Shown here: in pieces, positions 24,031 through 36,349 of the stretch
Position numbering within the stretch: the stretch's first letter is position 1
Layout of the letters: every line of letters begins with the position of its first letter
Translations under genes and position numbers: made by a program
Source of the DNA: Erythrophleum ivorense
Taxonomy: Eukaryota > Streptophyta > Magnoliopsida > Fabales > Fabaceae
Direction: 5' to 3'
Length of the DNA stretch: 64,000 nucleotides
Assembly: GCA_026724425.1 (NCBI GenBank)
Contig: JAIUCV010000019.1
Location: forward strand, 9,319,141 to 9,383,140
The notes under the pieces: generated by a model
The model's input: only the letters and a program-made list of their open reading frames with translations
Told to the model about the DNA's origin: nothing
Databases searched by the model: none

Positions 24031-25596
24031 CTTATTCTTGGCATTGATATGATATCATGGCATGAAAATCATGTGTTGTGTAATTGTGAATGGTTTGCAT
24101 GCTTTGACTTGTTTATATACCTTAATTGCTTCCTTGAATGAGTGTATGAGCTATTAAGATTCTATGAATCTTACCCCTTCCCTCTCCCATCTTAACATGT
24201 TAGATGGAACTCAAGGAGATCCAAGTGCACACCAAGGAGCCTAATTGAGTATATTTAGGGAATTGTATAACTATTTTAGTTCTTTTATTGTAAAGAGGTT
24301 CCAAAATGAATATGCACCTATTATTTTTGAAATATAAATATTTGACAAGTGTAAAAGTATGTATGAATGATGTATGAACTATGTAGAGAGCCAAAGTAAT
24401 GAAAATGTGGGATTTGGCTCTTTTGTGGCTTATACGTTATTTTAACCTGTAGCATAGTGAGTTTGAAATGTATGATAATTTGGACTATTTGGGTATTTCA
24501 TATATATTATATTTATGCTTTAAAACTTACCCAAGAGGTGCTAGAGTATGTGGGAGGCCATTTGGACCCACTTTGAACCATTTTAGGTGCTAAAACTGTT
24601 AAATTTGTAAGCTCCATTAAAATATGACCAAATAAGCTCTTCTTGATATGAAATTTGGCATGCATCTAGAGCCTATTGAGAGATTTTTAAGAAGCTAAAG
24701 TGGATAATATTTGGAGGTCTAAAAAATATTTGGTGAATTGTTGAAATTTGGAAATATTGATGGTTTGGTCAATGCACTGTTGCCATAGATCCGAAATTAA
24801 ATTTATCATTCATGGAATAAATGATGTCCAATTGTCGTGAAATTTTATAAATATAAATTAGATATCCATAGTGACCTATACCAACTAGAGGCACCTTAAT
24901 TAGAGGTCTATAGAGGGAGAAATAAATTTTTGAAATTTTGTGTTAGAATCAGGGAAGCCATCCGACCTTCATTATTGTTCCATCAGTTTTCAAAGTCCAA
25001 AGGCTACTGAAATGATCTGAACTTATTTTTTTCCTCTATTTAACATCTGTATCTTTTCAAATTGGTATATTTTTCCCATATTGGATTTTTTTGAAATTAG
25101 TTATTAATTTTTTAATTTCATGATAACAAGCTACACCAGTACCAGGGATAGCCGGACCTCTGTCTCTTTTTTGATGTCAAACATAGTCCAAACACTGAGA
25201 TTATGGTTGAGAATTATTTTTAGTGTAAATTTAACACTTAAAGCTTTCTAGAGAGCTATAGTTTGCTTGATTCTCATTTTTCTAGAATTAGTTATGATTT
25301 TCCAAAAGTAAAGCCAATAATCTGAATTTTGGGCCCATTTGAAAAATTGTATTTCCTTGGCTTTTGGCTTCATATCCATGGTTTATGGGTTGTTTGAGGC
25401 TATGTATGAGTTGTATAAATAATTTTTGAGTAGATAATATGAATGATGGATTCATGAGACCTACGGGGCAAAATATGACTAATTAACCCTTGTTTAAAGT
25501 AGGAAAATACCACAGTTTTGGTCATTTTCATTAGAAAATCATATGGAATCAAGCCTAAAGGGAGATTAGTTGGAGTTAAGACATTATGGTGTTACA

Positions 25597-26155
25597 ATAC
25601 CCATAAAGAAAGAGTGTTTATGTGCAATGAATATGACTTGGATAACTTAGAATAAGAAAGTTACATAATTTGACTATTATGTGTAACCATATGATCATTA
25701 CATTAGATTTATAACAGCATATTATCCTTGTAATATTTATATGTGTACAAGTGTTTAAGAAAAAGAAACCAAAGCAAAGTATATGTAAACAGAGGAATGG
25801 ACTCCCAATAGAAGATAATTTTCAAAGATAGAATTTTATGAATTCCTAATCTTACAATGAGTCTCTAAAAGATAGAGTTTCTCAAGGGATAAAATTCTAA
25901 GGAGATGGTTTTCATCAAATAAAGATAGAATTTTAGTCTATATAGAAAGAGATAGCTTTCTATCTATGTAGAAGGAAAGATTTGATCATATGAGAAAAAA
26001 AAGGATCAAAGTCTCTCCTAAGTTTTCTATTCTCCTTGGGATAAGATTGTGATAAGGGGTCACTAAAAGTTAGGAAACCTTCAAGTGACTTTAAATTTCA
26101 AGTTTCATGTTATGATTTATGGATCCACATTAGGAGACATTCTAACTATGTTAAC
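25597..26155. other. Spacer between two solo LTRs
   Basis: About 560 bp of AT-rich sequence without a gene. It probably represents the older DNA that received both LTR insertions. Short purine-rich phrases such as AAAGATAGA and GATAGAATTT recur around 25830-25940 but form no regular array. Confidence 0.4.
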
Positions 26156-29100
26156 TATAACACCATATATTTTTACCTTACTTCCTATTATTTCTAAGTC
26201 TCACATCATGAATTGCACAAAAAGAATGAAAAAAATGACATTAAAATAATGTCTTATTTCGTATTGCGTCGCGTATGAAAATTTCACTAAGTGTCACGCG
26301 GACCATATGAGCTCATACATCATATTCTCATATTTAATTACATAAATATAGCTTATTTTCATCACCAAAGTTGCCCCACAACTCGTGGAATTCAAAGGGG
26401 AGTATCAAACTCACACTATTATTTTCGGCCAGAATTTTAGTTTTTCTATCACAACTTTGAAAATTCATAATTAAATTTAAAAATATCGAAATCCAACAAA
26501 CTTTACCATTCCATAAAGCTCTAGATGTCTACCCTATGGTAAAAATAATATCAGCTTATGAATCATTAAGAGAAGAACATTTGACATTCAAAAAACCACT
26601 GAGGTCGCTACTATCAGGGCTACTAGTTCAGATTATTGATATGAAGTTTCAAAATTCATATCTAATTCTAGAAAAATTGAAATCATGCATTCTTGTCCAT
26701 TCTTGAAAGCTATAATGTCTAATTTATGCCAAAAATATTTCTAGGCCATGAAACATAATACAAAAAGTGTTTGACATGTGAAAATGTACAAAGGTTCAGA
26801 TAGCTATTGGTACTGATGCAAGTGTTTGCTATAAATTTTGAAAATATCCAATTAATTTCAAAAAATCTAATCCATGCAAATGATGCCAATTTGGAAAGAT
26901 ATGAATGTTAAAGTTATGGTAAAAAGAGATTCAGACCAACACAAACACGTTTAGCCACTATAATTCAATGGAACAATGACTTAAGTCGTGCTGCGCTACT
27001 ATTGCTGTTCCAAAAATTTAAAACTTCATATCTCTTAGCTCAAACCTCCAAATGAGGTGCTTCTAGTTGCTACAAGTCACTGCAAATGTCAGGTTTTTTT
27101 GGATAAAATTTTGTAGCCATTGGACCATGTTTGCCCCTTAGATGACACAAGTTTACAATTGACCAAATGAACAGTACTGGTACAAATCTAAATTTCTGAT
27201 ACTAACTTTGAAAAATCATAGAAAATTCTACAGATCTCAAAATAATCTGATCTTTATCTTTCTAAAAAGCTCTAGGCAAAATCTAATTGCATGAAAAATT
27301 TCAAGTCAAGAAGAAGTCATTTGGTTAGACTTTTCCATAACTCAAGATTATTGCACTTTTGGTCTCAACAAGAGGCAAATTTGATCCAAATGAGCTTTAC
27401 GTTGCTCCACACACATTTGAGTAACTTAAAAAGCATAAATATAGTATAAATAAGTCTCTCATAAGGTCTGAACCATTATGCAACTTAAATTCATCATGCC
27501 ACTTCCATAAATATACAAGTACAAATGGGCTTCCAAGGGGTTAAATTGCATAATTCCATTCATTTAACTCTATTCTTAGTACATATACTATCTTTACATA
27601 GTTTTACACTTTGTTTAAAGTGTCATGGCTCAAAAATAATATATATATATATATATATATAGACTTTAACATTCTAGACATCCTAGTACATCAAAAATAA
27701 GAAAATTTGCCAAGAGATTGAGATTTAAGCTCCTTGGCTTCCATCCTTTGGATCTTGGACTCCACTTAGATTATATAAGATGAGAGAAAGGAGGGGGTGA
27801 GATTCATTGAATCTCAATAGCTCATATACCTATCCAAACACATTTTCAAGGCATATAACATGTCAAAGGTATAAGTATGCAATTAATCAATTCATGAAGC
27901 ATTCTGCTTTCACATTTTTGTCTTACAAACTTATGTCAAGCATAAGAATGAGCTCTAGGAACTTTTGGTTTAGCCTTACCCCATTTCTAGGACTTTTGGA
28001 TTGCCTCACTATTGGTTCTTAGGACTTTTGACTTAGTTTCACCCATTTAAGGGACTTTTGGCTTTGTCTCATCCATGCCATAAGACTTTTGGCATCTCCT
28101 CACCTACCCACATCAAGGGACTTTTGACACTACCTCACCCTTATAAGCCATTTCCTCAATTCAAAGACATTTAAGAAAGCATATTGGTACCAAAATAGCA
28201 ACATAGCATCAAGTGGCATGTCTCAAACATATACATATACCCACAAGCACACAATGACACATATGTAATAAGAAAATGCAACAAGAAAAAGTGAAGAGCT
28301 ACCTTAGTGTAAATTCAAGCTTTACTTTGTTTATTCTTTCTCCTTTTCGGTTCCACAAGCATAAGGAGGTGGGGTTGGATTTCCTTGGCCTATTCATAAT
28401 AAACAACACTTAATTATACTTTTGGAATAAACTAGGACTTCCAACTCACTCTTAAGATTATACTTTATTCTATTTGTCACGATATGGTTCCATTAAGGAC
28501 CTAATAAAGCAACTACCCTTATAAACCTTCTTGGTTCCATTCTCTTGCCATATTTAGACCTCTTGACCTCATTTAAGGTCCTTGAAGCTATTACACACTC
28601 ACTTTCACAAACTTAGGTTCATGTTGCTTCATAAGGTTACATTATGGAAGCCATTGCCTCATCTCCCAACCTAAGGCTTCTAAATTTTTTTCAAGAGTTT
28701 CTACTATCATCTTTTATCATATAAAGTCCCAAATCAAGCTTGGAACTATTTAAAACATCCCTTAGCTATCTCTAAAGGTCTTGACTGATTTATGCTTCCA
28801 TTAAAGACTCATGGAGTTTGGGATTTTTCTTTAATGGATAGGCACTTGGAAGGCTCTCTATGAGTCTTAGAAACTCAAACAAATACTCACATATGATGAG
28901 GAAGTCTTGAATCAATCTAGATTTCAAGCACCCTACACTTTTTCAACTTGAGTTTTACTAGTTTTCCATACAATTTCTTAGTATTTTCCAACTCCCAATG
29001 GTCTAAAACTCTCGATTCTCTCTCATTTCAGAACAAAATCTCCTTCCCTCTCATGGTCTAACCAAACACACACACTAAGGGAACAAGAAGGAAAGGTGAT

Positions 29101-29976
29101 GGAAAGTCAAGAATTCACCTTAAATCAAGTCTTCTTCAAGAGTTCTTCCTCTTCCCTCTTCCTCCTCCTTGAATTTCAAATTTCTCTTCTCTGGTCTAAC
29201 CCCAAATCAGTAGCAAAAATTGCATTAAAACTATGGAAAGATGAAGCAAGAAGAGGAGGATGAAGTTTCAAGAGGAAAAAGTAGTAAAATCCTACACTTT
29301 CTTATATTTCCTTGGCTTTTCTTCCTCCCTCTTTTCCCCCTCTTTGTGCGCCCAAGATAGTAGCTCTTTTTTTAAGATTTAGGTAGAAGAAAGTTAGTTT
29401 AGGGAGGGAGAGAATGAACGTGGCTTAAAAAGGAGAATTTAGAAGCTTCTTTTGACAATTTGTTTCCATTTTTGTCCTTCCATAATGACATTTCTAGTTT
29501 AGCTTCTTTTTAGCTTCTTTTTGAGAACTGTCTTCTTCATCATAAAATTTAGATTCTCAATTTAATAAAATACCTTTGAAATCACTCAAATATGAACTAA
29601 ATCTTCCCGAACGAACTGATTAAAGTTCGAGTCAACTGACGTCGAAAAGAGTACACTGGAGGGGCTTCACCGGTCTCAGGGCTTCCCATAGTTTTTAGAG
29701 CCTTTGAGAACTTTGGGCAACTCAAAATTTTTATTTAAAAAGCCTTCCTACGTGTTTTTCCAAAATTACACTTATTTACAAAAATGTTATTGGCCTTTTA
29801 GCAAATTTTTTGAATCACTCCAACCCCGGTTTCTAAGCAACTCAAGGCCCAAATTCTCATTTTCTATTATTTTGCAATTTTATCCAAATTTTATTTGGCT
29901 TTGAATCGCTCATCTCAGGGGATTTGCTTTTTAAACTAGCCCGTTTTGATGTTTTTACAACATATCGGGTGTTACA
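26156..29976 (-). mobile_element. Solo LTR, 3.8 kb, gypsy type, minus orientation
   Basis: On the minus strand it starts TGTAACACCCGATATG and ends ATGGTGTTATA. A perfect TTAAC duplication (26151-26155 and 29977-29981) flanks it. No internal domain, primer-binding site or second LTR is present. It shares the six-copy minisatellite at 27952-28140 and the surrounding GGTGAGATTC...ATCTCAATAGCTCATA block with the LTRs at 22.9 and 36.3 kb. It is unusually long, and an unrecognised internal insertion is possible. An (AT)n run lies at about 27638-27661. Confidence 0.82.
27952..28140. repeat. LTR minisatellite, about 31-bp unit, six copies
   Basis: Six units, each around AGGACTTTTGG followed 10-13 bp later by CTCACC or a variant. 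Units differ by substitutions and small indels, with lengths of about 29-35 bp. Confidence 0.8.
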
Positions 29977-29981
29977 TTAAC

Positions 29982-31197
29982 TCTTGTTCATAATGATGTT
30001 ATGTTCCAATGATCAAAGATAATAAGAAAAGCAATCTTTCTTCTTGATGGTACTGAAAATGTAGGTCTTACCACTAAGTAATATGAGATGCTTGATGAAT
30101 TACCTATAATTGCAAAAACCTAGGCTTATATAGGTGGTATAGGACACTTGATACTTGGCTTAGTGAAGTGTTTTCTCTAGCTTTCAAAGCAAGACCACTT
30201 ATGCCTTCTTAAAAGCTTGTGCACAGTGATATAACATGATGATGTTAATGACATACTCATTGGAGTACTAATTTATGAACGATGATAAGGTTTTACAAAT
30301 GAAATGATGAAACATGCTAAAATGTACCAAGCTTATGTGATATAACGAATATGATAAACTGAGCCTAATATGCTTAAGTTAAATTAATAATGTCTAAGCA
30401 CTATCTTGTGTTAATTGAGATGAAAATATATGGTATTATGCTTTATGTGTGTGTTATGATATCAACATAAATTATGTATTGACTGCCATGAAAAGCACAA
30501 TGCTTGGATATGGCAAGTTTAGCATGCTATTTCATATATAGAAATGATCTCATTACATATATATATATATAGTCTAAACATGTTAAGTACATAAACATAT
30601 ATCTAAATGTTTTTTCTTATATATTAGTGTGCTATATGTTATTTGTGTAATGTGATATGATGCTATACTCATATGACATAGATAAAGGGGCAAAGAAAAA
30701 TCATTTTTTGTATACGTGATAATTAGACCATTTTTAATTTTTCAAAATTAAATGTGTTATTATTAAGAATGTAAATTTTCATTATACTTGGTAATGTGTT
30801 TAAATAGGGACTACAGTATTAACAATACAATGCTAATTATAGATTAACATGGTCATGATAGGTCAGAGTCAAGTGTCAAAGTGAACCTTAGCAAGCCAAG
30901 ATGGATAGATATTAGTTGCCTTCAAATTTGTAAAGTGATAGTTATGAGACATTGACATATATTTAGTTATCCAATCTAAGGATTGATTGCACTTTTCTAT
31001 ATAGATGTTTGAACACTACAATAATATTATTTGTAATGTCAAATATATAGTCAATTACTGTCAAAATTTCACTACTCCAATAAAGTTGTAGGAAACATAA
31101 TACCATGGAAATCAAAGAGTTATATGAGCCTTAGAAGCCATCTAATTAGGTAGCTTGTCATGCAAGAGCCATCCTATTTAAAGTTACCTAAATAATT
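29982..31197. other. Intergenic spacer
   Basis: No gene is recognisable. The sequence is AT-rich with ATG-rich phrases and an (AT)n run at about 30558-30572. It separates the solo LTR from the small copia derivative and shows no clear repeat family. Confidence 0.4.
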
Positions 31198-33450
31198 TGT
31201 TGCAAAAGTTCTTTAAATAAGGCTCAATCTATAGCAATAGATTTTCAAAGTTCCATATTAGTGGGAAAGAATAAAAAGGGAGCATGGTGCTTCTATATGT
31301 AAGCCTCTTAAGTTGTTATTCATGTACCACAACAAGCCAAACCTTGGGATTAACTATGAAGGTGTAATCAGGGTCTTAAAGAATTATGAGTAAGAAAGGG
31401 TTTGCAATTTTTTTTGTTAAAAATTTGTAATAGTCTTATTTTAATAGAGATATTCCTTTTCAAATCATAGGAGTAAGTCTATGAGGGATTACACCATGTT
31501 AAATTCTTATGCTATATTTCTCCTTTTTTTTTCCTTCTATTATTCATGTGTGTGCTTCTGTTGTTAGTCCCAACAAGTAGTATCAAAGCCTAGTTCTTAG
31601 GAAGAAGAGAGAAAGGAGTAAGATGTATCACATCAGCAGTCTAACCAGAAGACCAATCAGTGCCATGTTAGTGATACATAAGAAGGAGTTAGTTGTAGCT
31701 AATGTTATTGTCTTTGTTTTATTTTTTAAATCAATTTTTTCTAATTTAAGTTTTTTATGGTACTTATTGCTAGTTATTTAAGGGAAGGTATATAATTGAA
31801 GATTTATTAAACACCATGACTACACTTAAAGTTTAAAATTCCATTGTTTGATGGAAGCATTAGTTTTAAATTGTGGTAATACATAATTCAAGATTATTTG
31901 GTCTAGCAGAGTCTTGATTTTGCATTATAAGATGAAAAGCTAAATGAGATAAAAGATTTGGAGTGGAATATGACCTAAAAAAGGTAATTATACAATTTAG
32001 TTAGCATTAGCTTTACAAATAAATATCATGCTATTAACAAAAACATCATTAAAGAAGTTGTGAGACATGTTGAAAAGCATATACCTCAAAGATGTGAACT
32101 TACCATTTCATGATGAAAATGGATTTGTACTCACTAAAGATAGAGAAAAAAGGTAATGTTATTAACCATTTAAATAAATCTAATGAGTTAGTATCTCAAC
32201 TATTGAATACAAAGAAGATAATTAAGGAAGAAGAGTAGGCATTTCTCTTGTTGACTTTGCTATCTAGATCCTACAAATCATTGGTAAAATCAATGTTAGC
32301 AATGAAAAGAACATTGCAGTTGAATAAGGTGACGAGGGCTTTAAAAGAGAATCATTAAATGATGGGAAATAAAGATTACCCTAAAGAGAGTTAACTACTG
32401 GTTGTGGAGAGTTCTAGGAGAAGGAGGAAGAATAGATATGACTAATATGGTGGACGATTGAGATTATGACTGAGACACTTTAGTATTGTTGAGTGCCATT
32501 ACTATAAAGAGTTAGGTCACATTTAGGTTCATTGCCCAAAGTTCAAGAAGATGTGGAGAGCTTGAAAGAGTTAAAGGGTAAATGAAAAGTTTGTTCTTAT
32601 TTAAATGTGGTCAATTATGATGAACTTTACCTCTCAAATACAGCTACTATTGAAACTAATTCTAGCTAAGTGATGAATTTTGCTACTAATATCTATGTAT
32701 GCACTAATTAAGACTTGTTTAACACTTTGCACACTGAGGGTAACTTTGGTTGCATCAACATAGGGAACAACTTGAAACAAAAGATTGAAGGCATTATAAG
32801 AGTTTGTTTAAAGCTTTACAATAATAATATAAAAGAAATTCCTAATGTAAGATATATGCTTATTGATGGAGTTAATATTATTTCATTAGGTGAGTTTGCT
32901 TCCATGTACAAGTATGTTGACATTGGGAATTGGTTTAAAGTGTATAAGGGCAAAACCTTAGTTATGCAAGGAAGGAAGAAAGGGAAGAACATCTATTATT
33001 TATATGAACATGCCTTAGCAACAAGATGGAACATAGTAGAAGGAAAGACATTTAAAAACTAAGAAGAGAGTTTAGTTTTTTGACAAAGTAGAAATATTTA
33101 GGACTTTGGGAAAAAGGAGGATTTGTTGCAATACTTTTTCAAAGTCCCTATCAGTGGGAAAGAATAAGGAAGAGCATAGTGTTCCCATAAATAGGCTTTT
33201 AAGTTCTTAATTAGATGCCACAATAAGCCCAGCCTTGGGATTAGCTATGAAAAAATAATTAAGGTCTTGAAGAGTTGTGAACAAGAAAAGGTTGTAATTT
33301 TATCCACTTAAAAATTGTTATTTTAATGGAGATATCCCTTTTAAGATTATGGGAACAGGTCTATTTCAGAGACTAAACCACATTAATTTTTTTTTTCTCT
33401 TTTTTTATCTCTATTATTTGTGTGTGTACTTCCATTATCGGTCCCAAACA
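31198..33450 (+). mobile_element. Internally deleted Ty1/copia element with two LTRs (gag-protease only)
   Basis: LTRs at 31198-31575 and 33124-33450 start TGTTGCAA and end CCCAACA or CCCAAACA. They share blocks such as GTGGGAAAGAATAA and CTTGGGATTA. AGTAGTATCAAAGCC follows the first LTR (primer-binding site for initiator Met). AAAAAGGAGGA precedes the second (polypurine tract). The 1.55-kb interior holds only gag and protease remnants; integrase, reverse transcriptase and RNase H are missing. No target-site duplication is recognisable (TAATT left, CGAGT right), so one end may have been altered after insertion. Confidence 0.8.
31860..33062 (+). pseudogene. Copia gag-protease remnant
   Basis: Fragments in several frames fit copia Gag: a stretch around 32180-32350 reads like LVSQLLNTKK and SYKSLVKSMLAM. 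A decayed zinc knuckle at about 32487-32530 reads CHYYKELGHI, a stop, then VHC; its second Cys is replaced and it holds a stop. The protease-linker region at 32715-33062 reads TLHTEGNFG, IKEIPNVRYM, ISLGEF and YKGKTLVMQGRKKGKNIYYL. In copia this part precedes the integrase zinc finger, but here the polypurine tract and LTR follow almost at once. The remnant is non-functional. Confidence 0.75.
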
Positions 33451-36349
33451 CGAGTAGCCATTGAATGGTTTGGGCTTTCTAGAATCAAGTTGGACTAGGT
33501 TAGTCTAATTCAAAATCTTATGGTTAGGCAACACTCAGAACAACTTCACATACGAATTAAGAAATCAAGCGATTTTTACTATGGATATTCCCTAAAAACG
33601 TCATTCATTATTCGAAATCTAAATCATATGTTTTTAAAATGTTATTTTACTAGGGCTATGTTGTTTTATTCTAATTTATGTCTTTGTTGTGAGTTTGTTT
33701 GTTAGAGATATATTATTTTCTAGTTGGGATATTAGTTCAATTAATGAAGTTTAAATAAGGATGTTCTATGTCAAAATATAATTTTGATCATGGTCATTCT
33801 AGATAATATTTGGTTTATTTAAAACAAGTGTCTCATGGAGGATCAACATTTAAATGCATTAGAGATTTTATTTTATGTCAAAGCCTATTAGGAAGATTAT
33901 GTTGCTATAAATGTATACCCATGGAGTCAAATAAACAAGTTTAGAATTCTAGCTTTTCTTTATTAATGTGGCTACTTCACTTAGTTTCAGTTTCAATATG
34001 CTATCTTTTGGATATTAAGTTTTATTTTGGTTCCACAAGGGGAGAAAATCCAAGTTTGTTAACTCTTTGGTTATTTAAGATGATTGTTGGAGAAAGGTGT
34101 AGGTCATAGTATTAGATAAAGGCCTATTCATCACATTATATTAAGCTTCATAGAAAAGCTAATATAATATATTATGAATTTATCAGTCGTTTGATACAAG
34201 CATTGTATTGTATAAGATTATCCATTAAGCCCTTCTTATACATGAAAATAATGGATAACTTAATCAAGCTTTAGGGGTAAGATTAGACTTAAATGAATTT
34301 TGATGTTTAAGTTCCTCTTAAAACTTTTCCATTCCAACATTAACACCATTGCGAGATTTTTCTTCTTTTCTTCTCCTCACATTGAATTGATTTGATTCTT
34401 CCCTTTGAAATTTCAATTCTCTGTGATTCCTATTCATCATTGTGATCCATTCCTCCATAGCATATGGTCGCATCATTGTCTATTGCAGCCACCACCAACA
34501 TCATGATTGCCATTTTGGAAAGGTTGATGTTGGCTCAAGCACATGGGAGTGCATTTAAGAATACCATGGTAAAAGGAAACACCCTGGGGGTTTGTACAAA
34601 GATCTTTAAGCAAGTATATGAATTTATTAGGACTTTTTGTCAAGTAAATTTTGATTTAAGTTTAGCCATCTAATGCTAATATGCCATAATAGAAGCTATG
34701 ATTATGCAATGAAGTTGCTTTGAGTGGATGTAGTAGCAAATGGTTCTATTGAACATTTTGCATTACTAGTTTTGCATTTTGTTAGTGGTAATATCTCTTC
34801 TCTAAATCAACAGCATTGATAAAATGTACTTTATTTTGTGTGTGTGTGATAGTACAATTGATTATACCTTAAATGCGAGACATATTATCAAGGCCATAAA
34901 AGTTTTTTTTTTTCAGCTCTTAGTTGGTACTAAAGCAATAAACCACTTCTTTGGCAATATAATTTTAATTGGGCCATTATCATCAATTATGTTTCAATAC
35001 AATTGATGAGATATTGTTACATGTCTACCTTTTGGGAACTCAGGTAATATTCATATCTATAATACCACAAGCTAAGATGCTATTAGGCTAGTTAAATATT
35101 GAAAAACAGTAGTTTGTATGGCATAATTGTGTTAATTTTGATTATGTAATGGAAATAATGCACATATTTTATGTAAATGCTATATTGAAATGTAACTGTT
35201 TGACAACTTTGCTCATTGATTATGCTTTTGTAAGTTGTAACTTATACTTTTTTTTATCTTTCCTTTTATTTAAGGTTTAAGACCTAACATGCATTTAGGA
35301 TATTAGAGGTTAGGCTACTATATGGAAGCTTTGGCTGCATTGAAAAATGCACCTTTACCCTATAAAGGTTCCTTTCCTAATTTCTTACCACCTCTTCCTA
35401 CATATTTGATCAACCATCTTTATTGACATGTACAAGGAATGCAATCAATTTATACAAGTGTGTATGTGATAAAACATTCTTTGAATCTTTGGCATAAAAT
35501 GTTCAAAACTTCATGGCTTATTTAATCTACTATTTTAGGCTTGGTTTTTGGTTGCTCCAGTATGCTCTTTTGAGAACTTATAAATTATGTATTTTATAGT
35601 TATGTTGGTATAGCCAATTTTGTGGCTGTTGTATTTTGTGATATGCCAATTATACTTATATTTTCAAATCTATTCAAAGGGCTTACCATTGTTTTGAATT
35701 GATTTTCTAATATTTTCTTAGATTTTTCATCATTTTTATATTTTATGTAAATAATTGTTTATTATTAATTTTTCCAATTAAATGTCTAATTGGAGATGTT
35801 CTTATTTGTGTAGAAAGGATGCTAATTGTAAGTAAAAAAGGTTTAACCAAAGAGGCTCCATAGCTATGAAGAATGGATGTTTTGTAGCTATGATGTGAGG
35901 AAATGAGAAACTCTAAAAAGATGGCTTGTGTAGCTATGTTAAAAGGATTTTGTGTAGTTGCAATATAAAGTGAGCAAAACCCTAGAAAGATGTCGCCGTA
36001 ACTACTTTAGAAGGATTTTCCATAGCTAGGATATAGGGCATTCTAGAAACCTTAGATGTTAAAGGACTTGATCAATAATGAAAGGTACATCTTCCATAGC
36101 TGTGATACATGGCAGAACTGTGTGTGATGTGAAATAGTTTCCTTTCTCTTTCTTTGGCCTATAAATACCACTTAGTGACATAAGAAATAGGGGGAAAAAG
36201 CCATTAGTTAAGTGTTGTTACACTACTCGAGTGTTTATTTGACAATCCAAACTACTGTTAATGCCTAAGGACTCATAGGAGATGTATAAGGTTAAAGATT
36301 TCCTACAGTCAAGTGCTTAGGACATTTGACTTAAGCAATGTATCCTTTC
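33451..36349. other. Intergenic region with a possible decayed LTR
   Basis: No product is recognisable; frames at 34464-34673 and 34824-35006 lack motifs. From about 35850 to 36120 the phrase TAGCTATGA/TAGCTAGGAT recurs at intervals, recalling the GCTATAGC clusters of the large LTRs. TATAAATA at 36160-36167 looks like a promoter TATA box. This could be an older LTR of the same broad type in plus orientation; ends are not definable. Confidence 0.4.

Larger units (their letters stand above)
22946..25596 (+). mobile_element. Solo LTR, 2.65 kb, gypsy type, plus orientation
   Basis: It begins TGTAATAATC, a decayed TGTAACACC, and ends ATGGTGTTACA. Flanks ATGCC (22941-22945) and ATACC (25597-25601) are a 5-bp duplication with one transition. 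There is no coding content. The first 300 bp carry repeated GCTATAGC-type palindromes (23012-23222). A three-copy 31-bp minisatellite lies at 23939-24030. The truncated LTR at 36350-38915 is an inverted, diverged copy, and the LTR at 26156-29976 is a more distant relative. Confidence 0.82.

Noticed and set aside
34464..34673. 69-codon frame with an apparently protein-like start
   Set aside because: No family resemblance and no exons nearby; kept only as a note within the intergenic entry.
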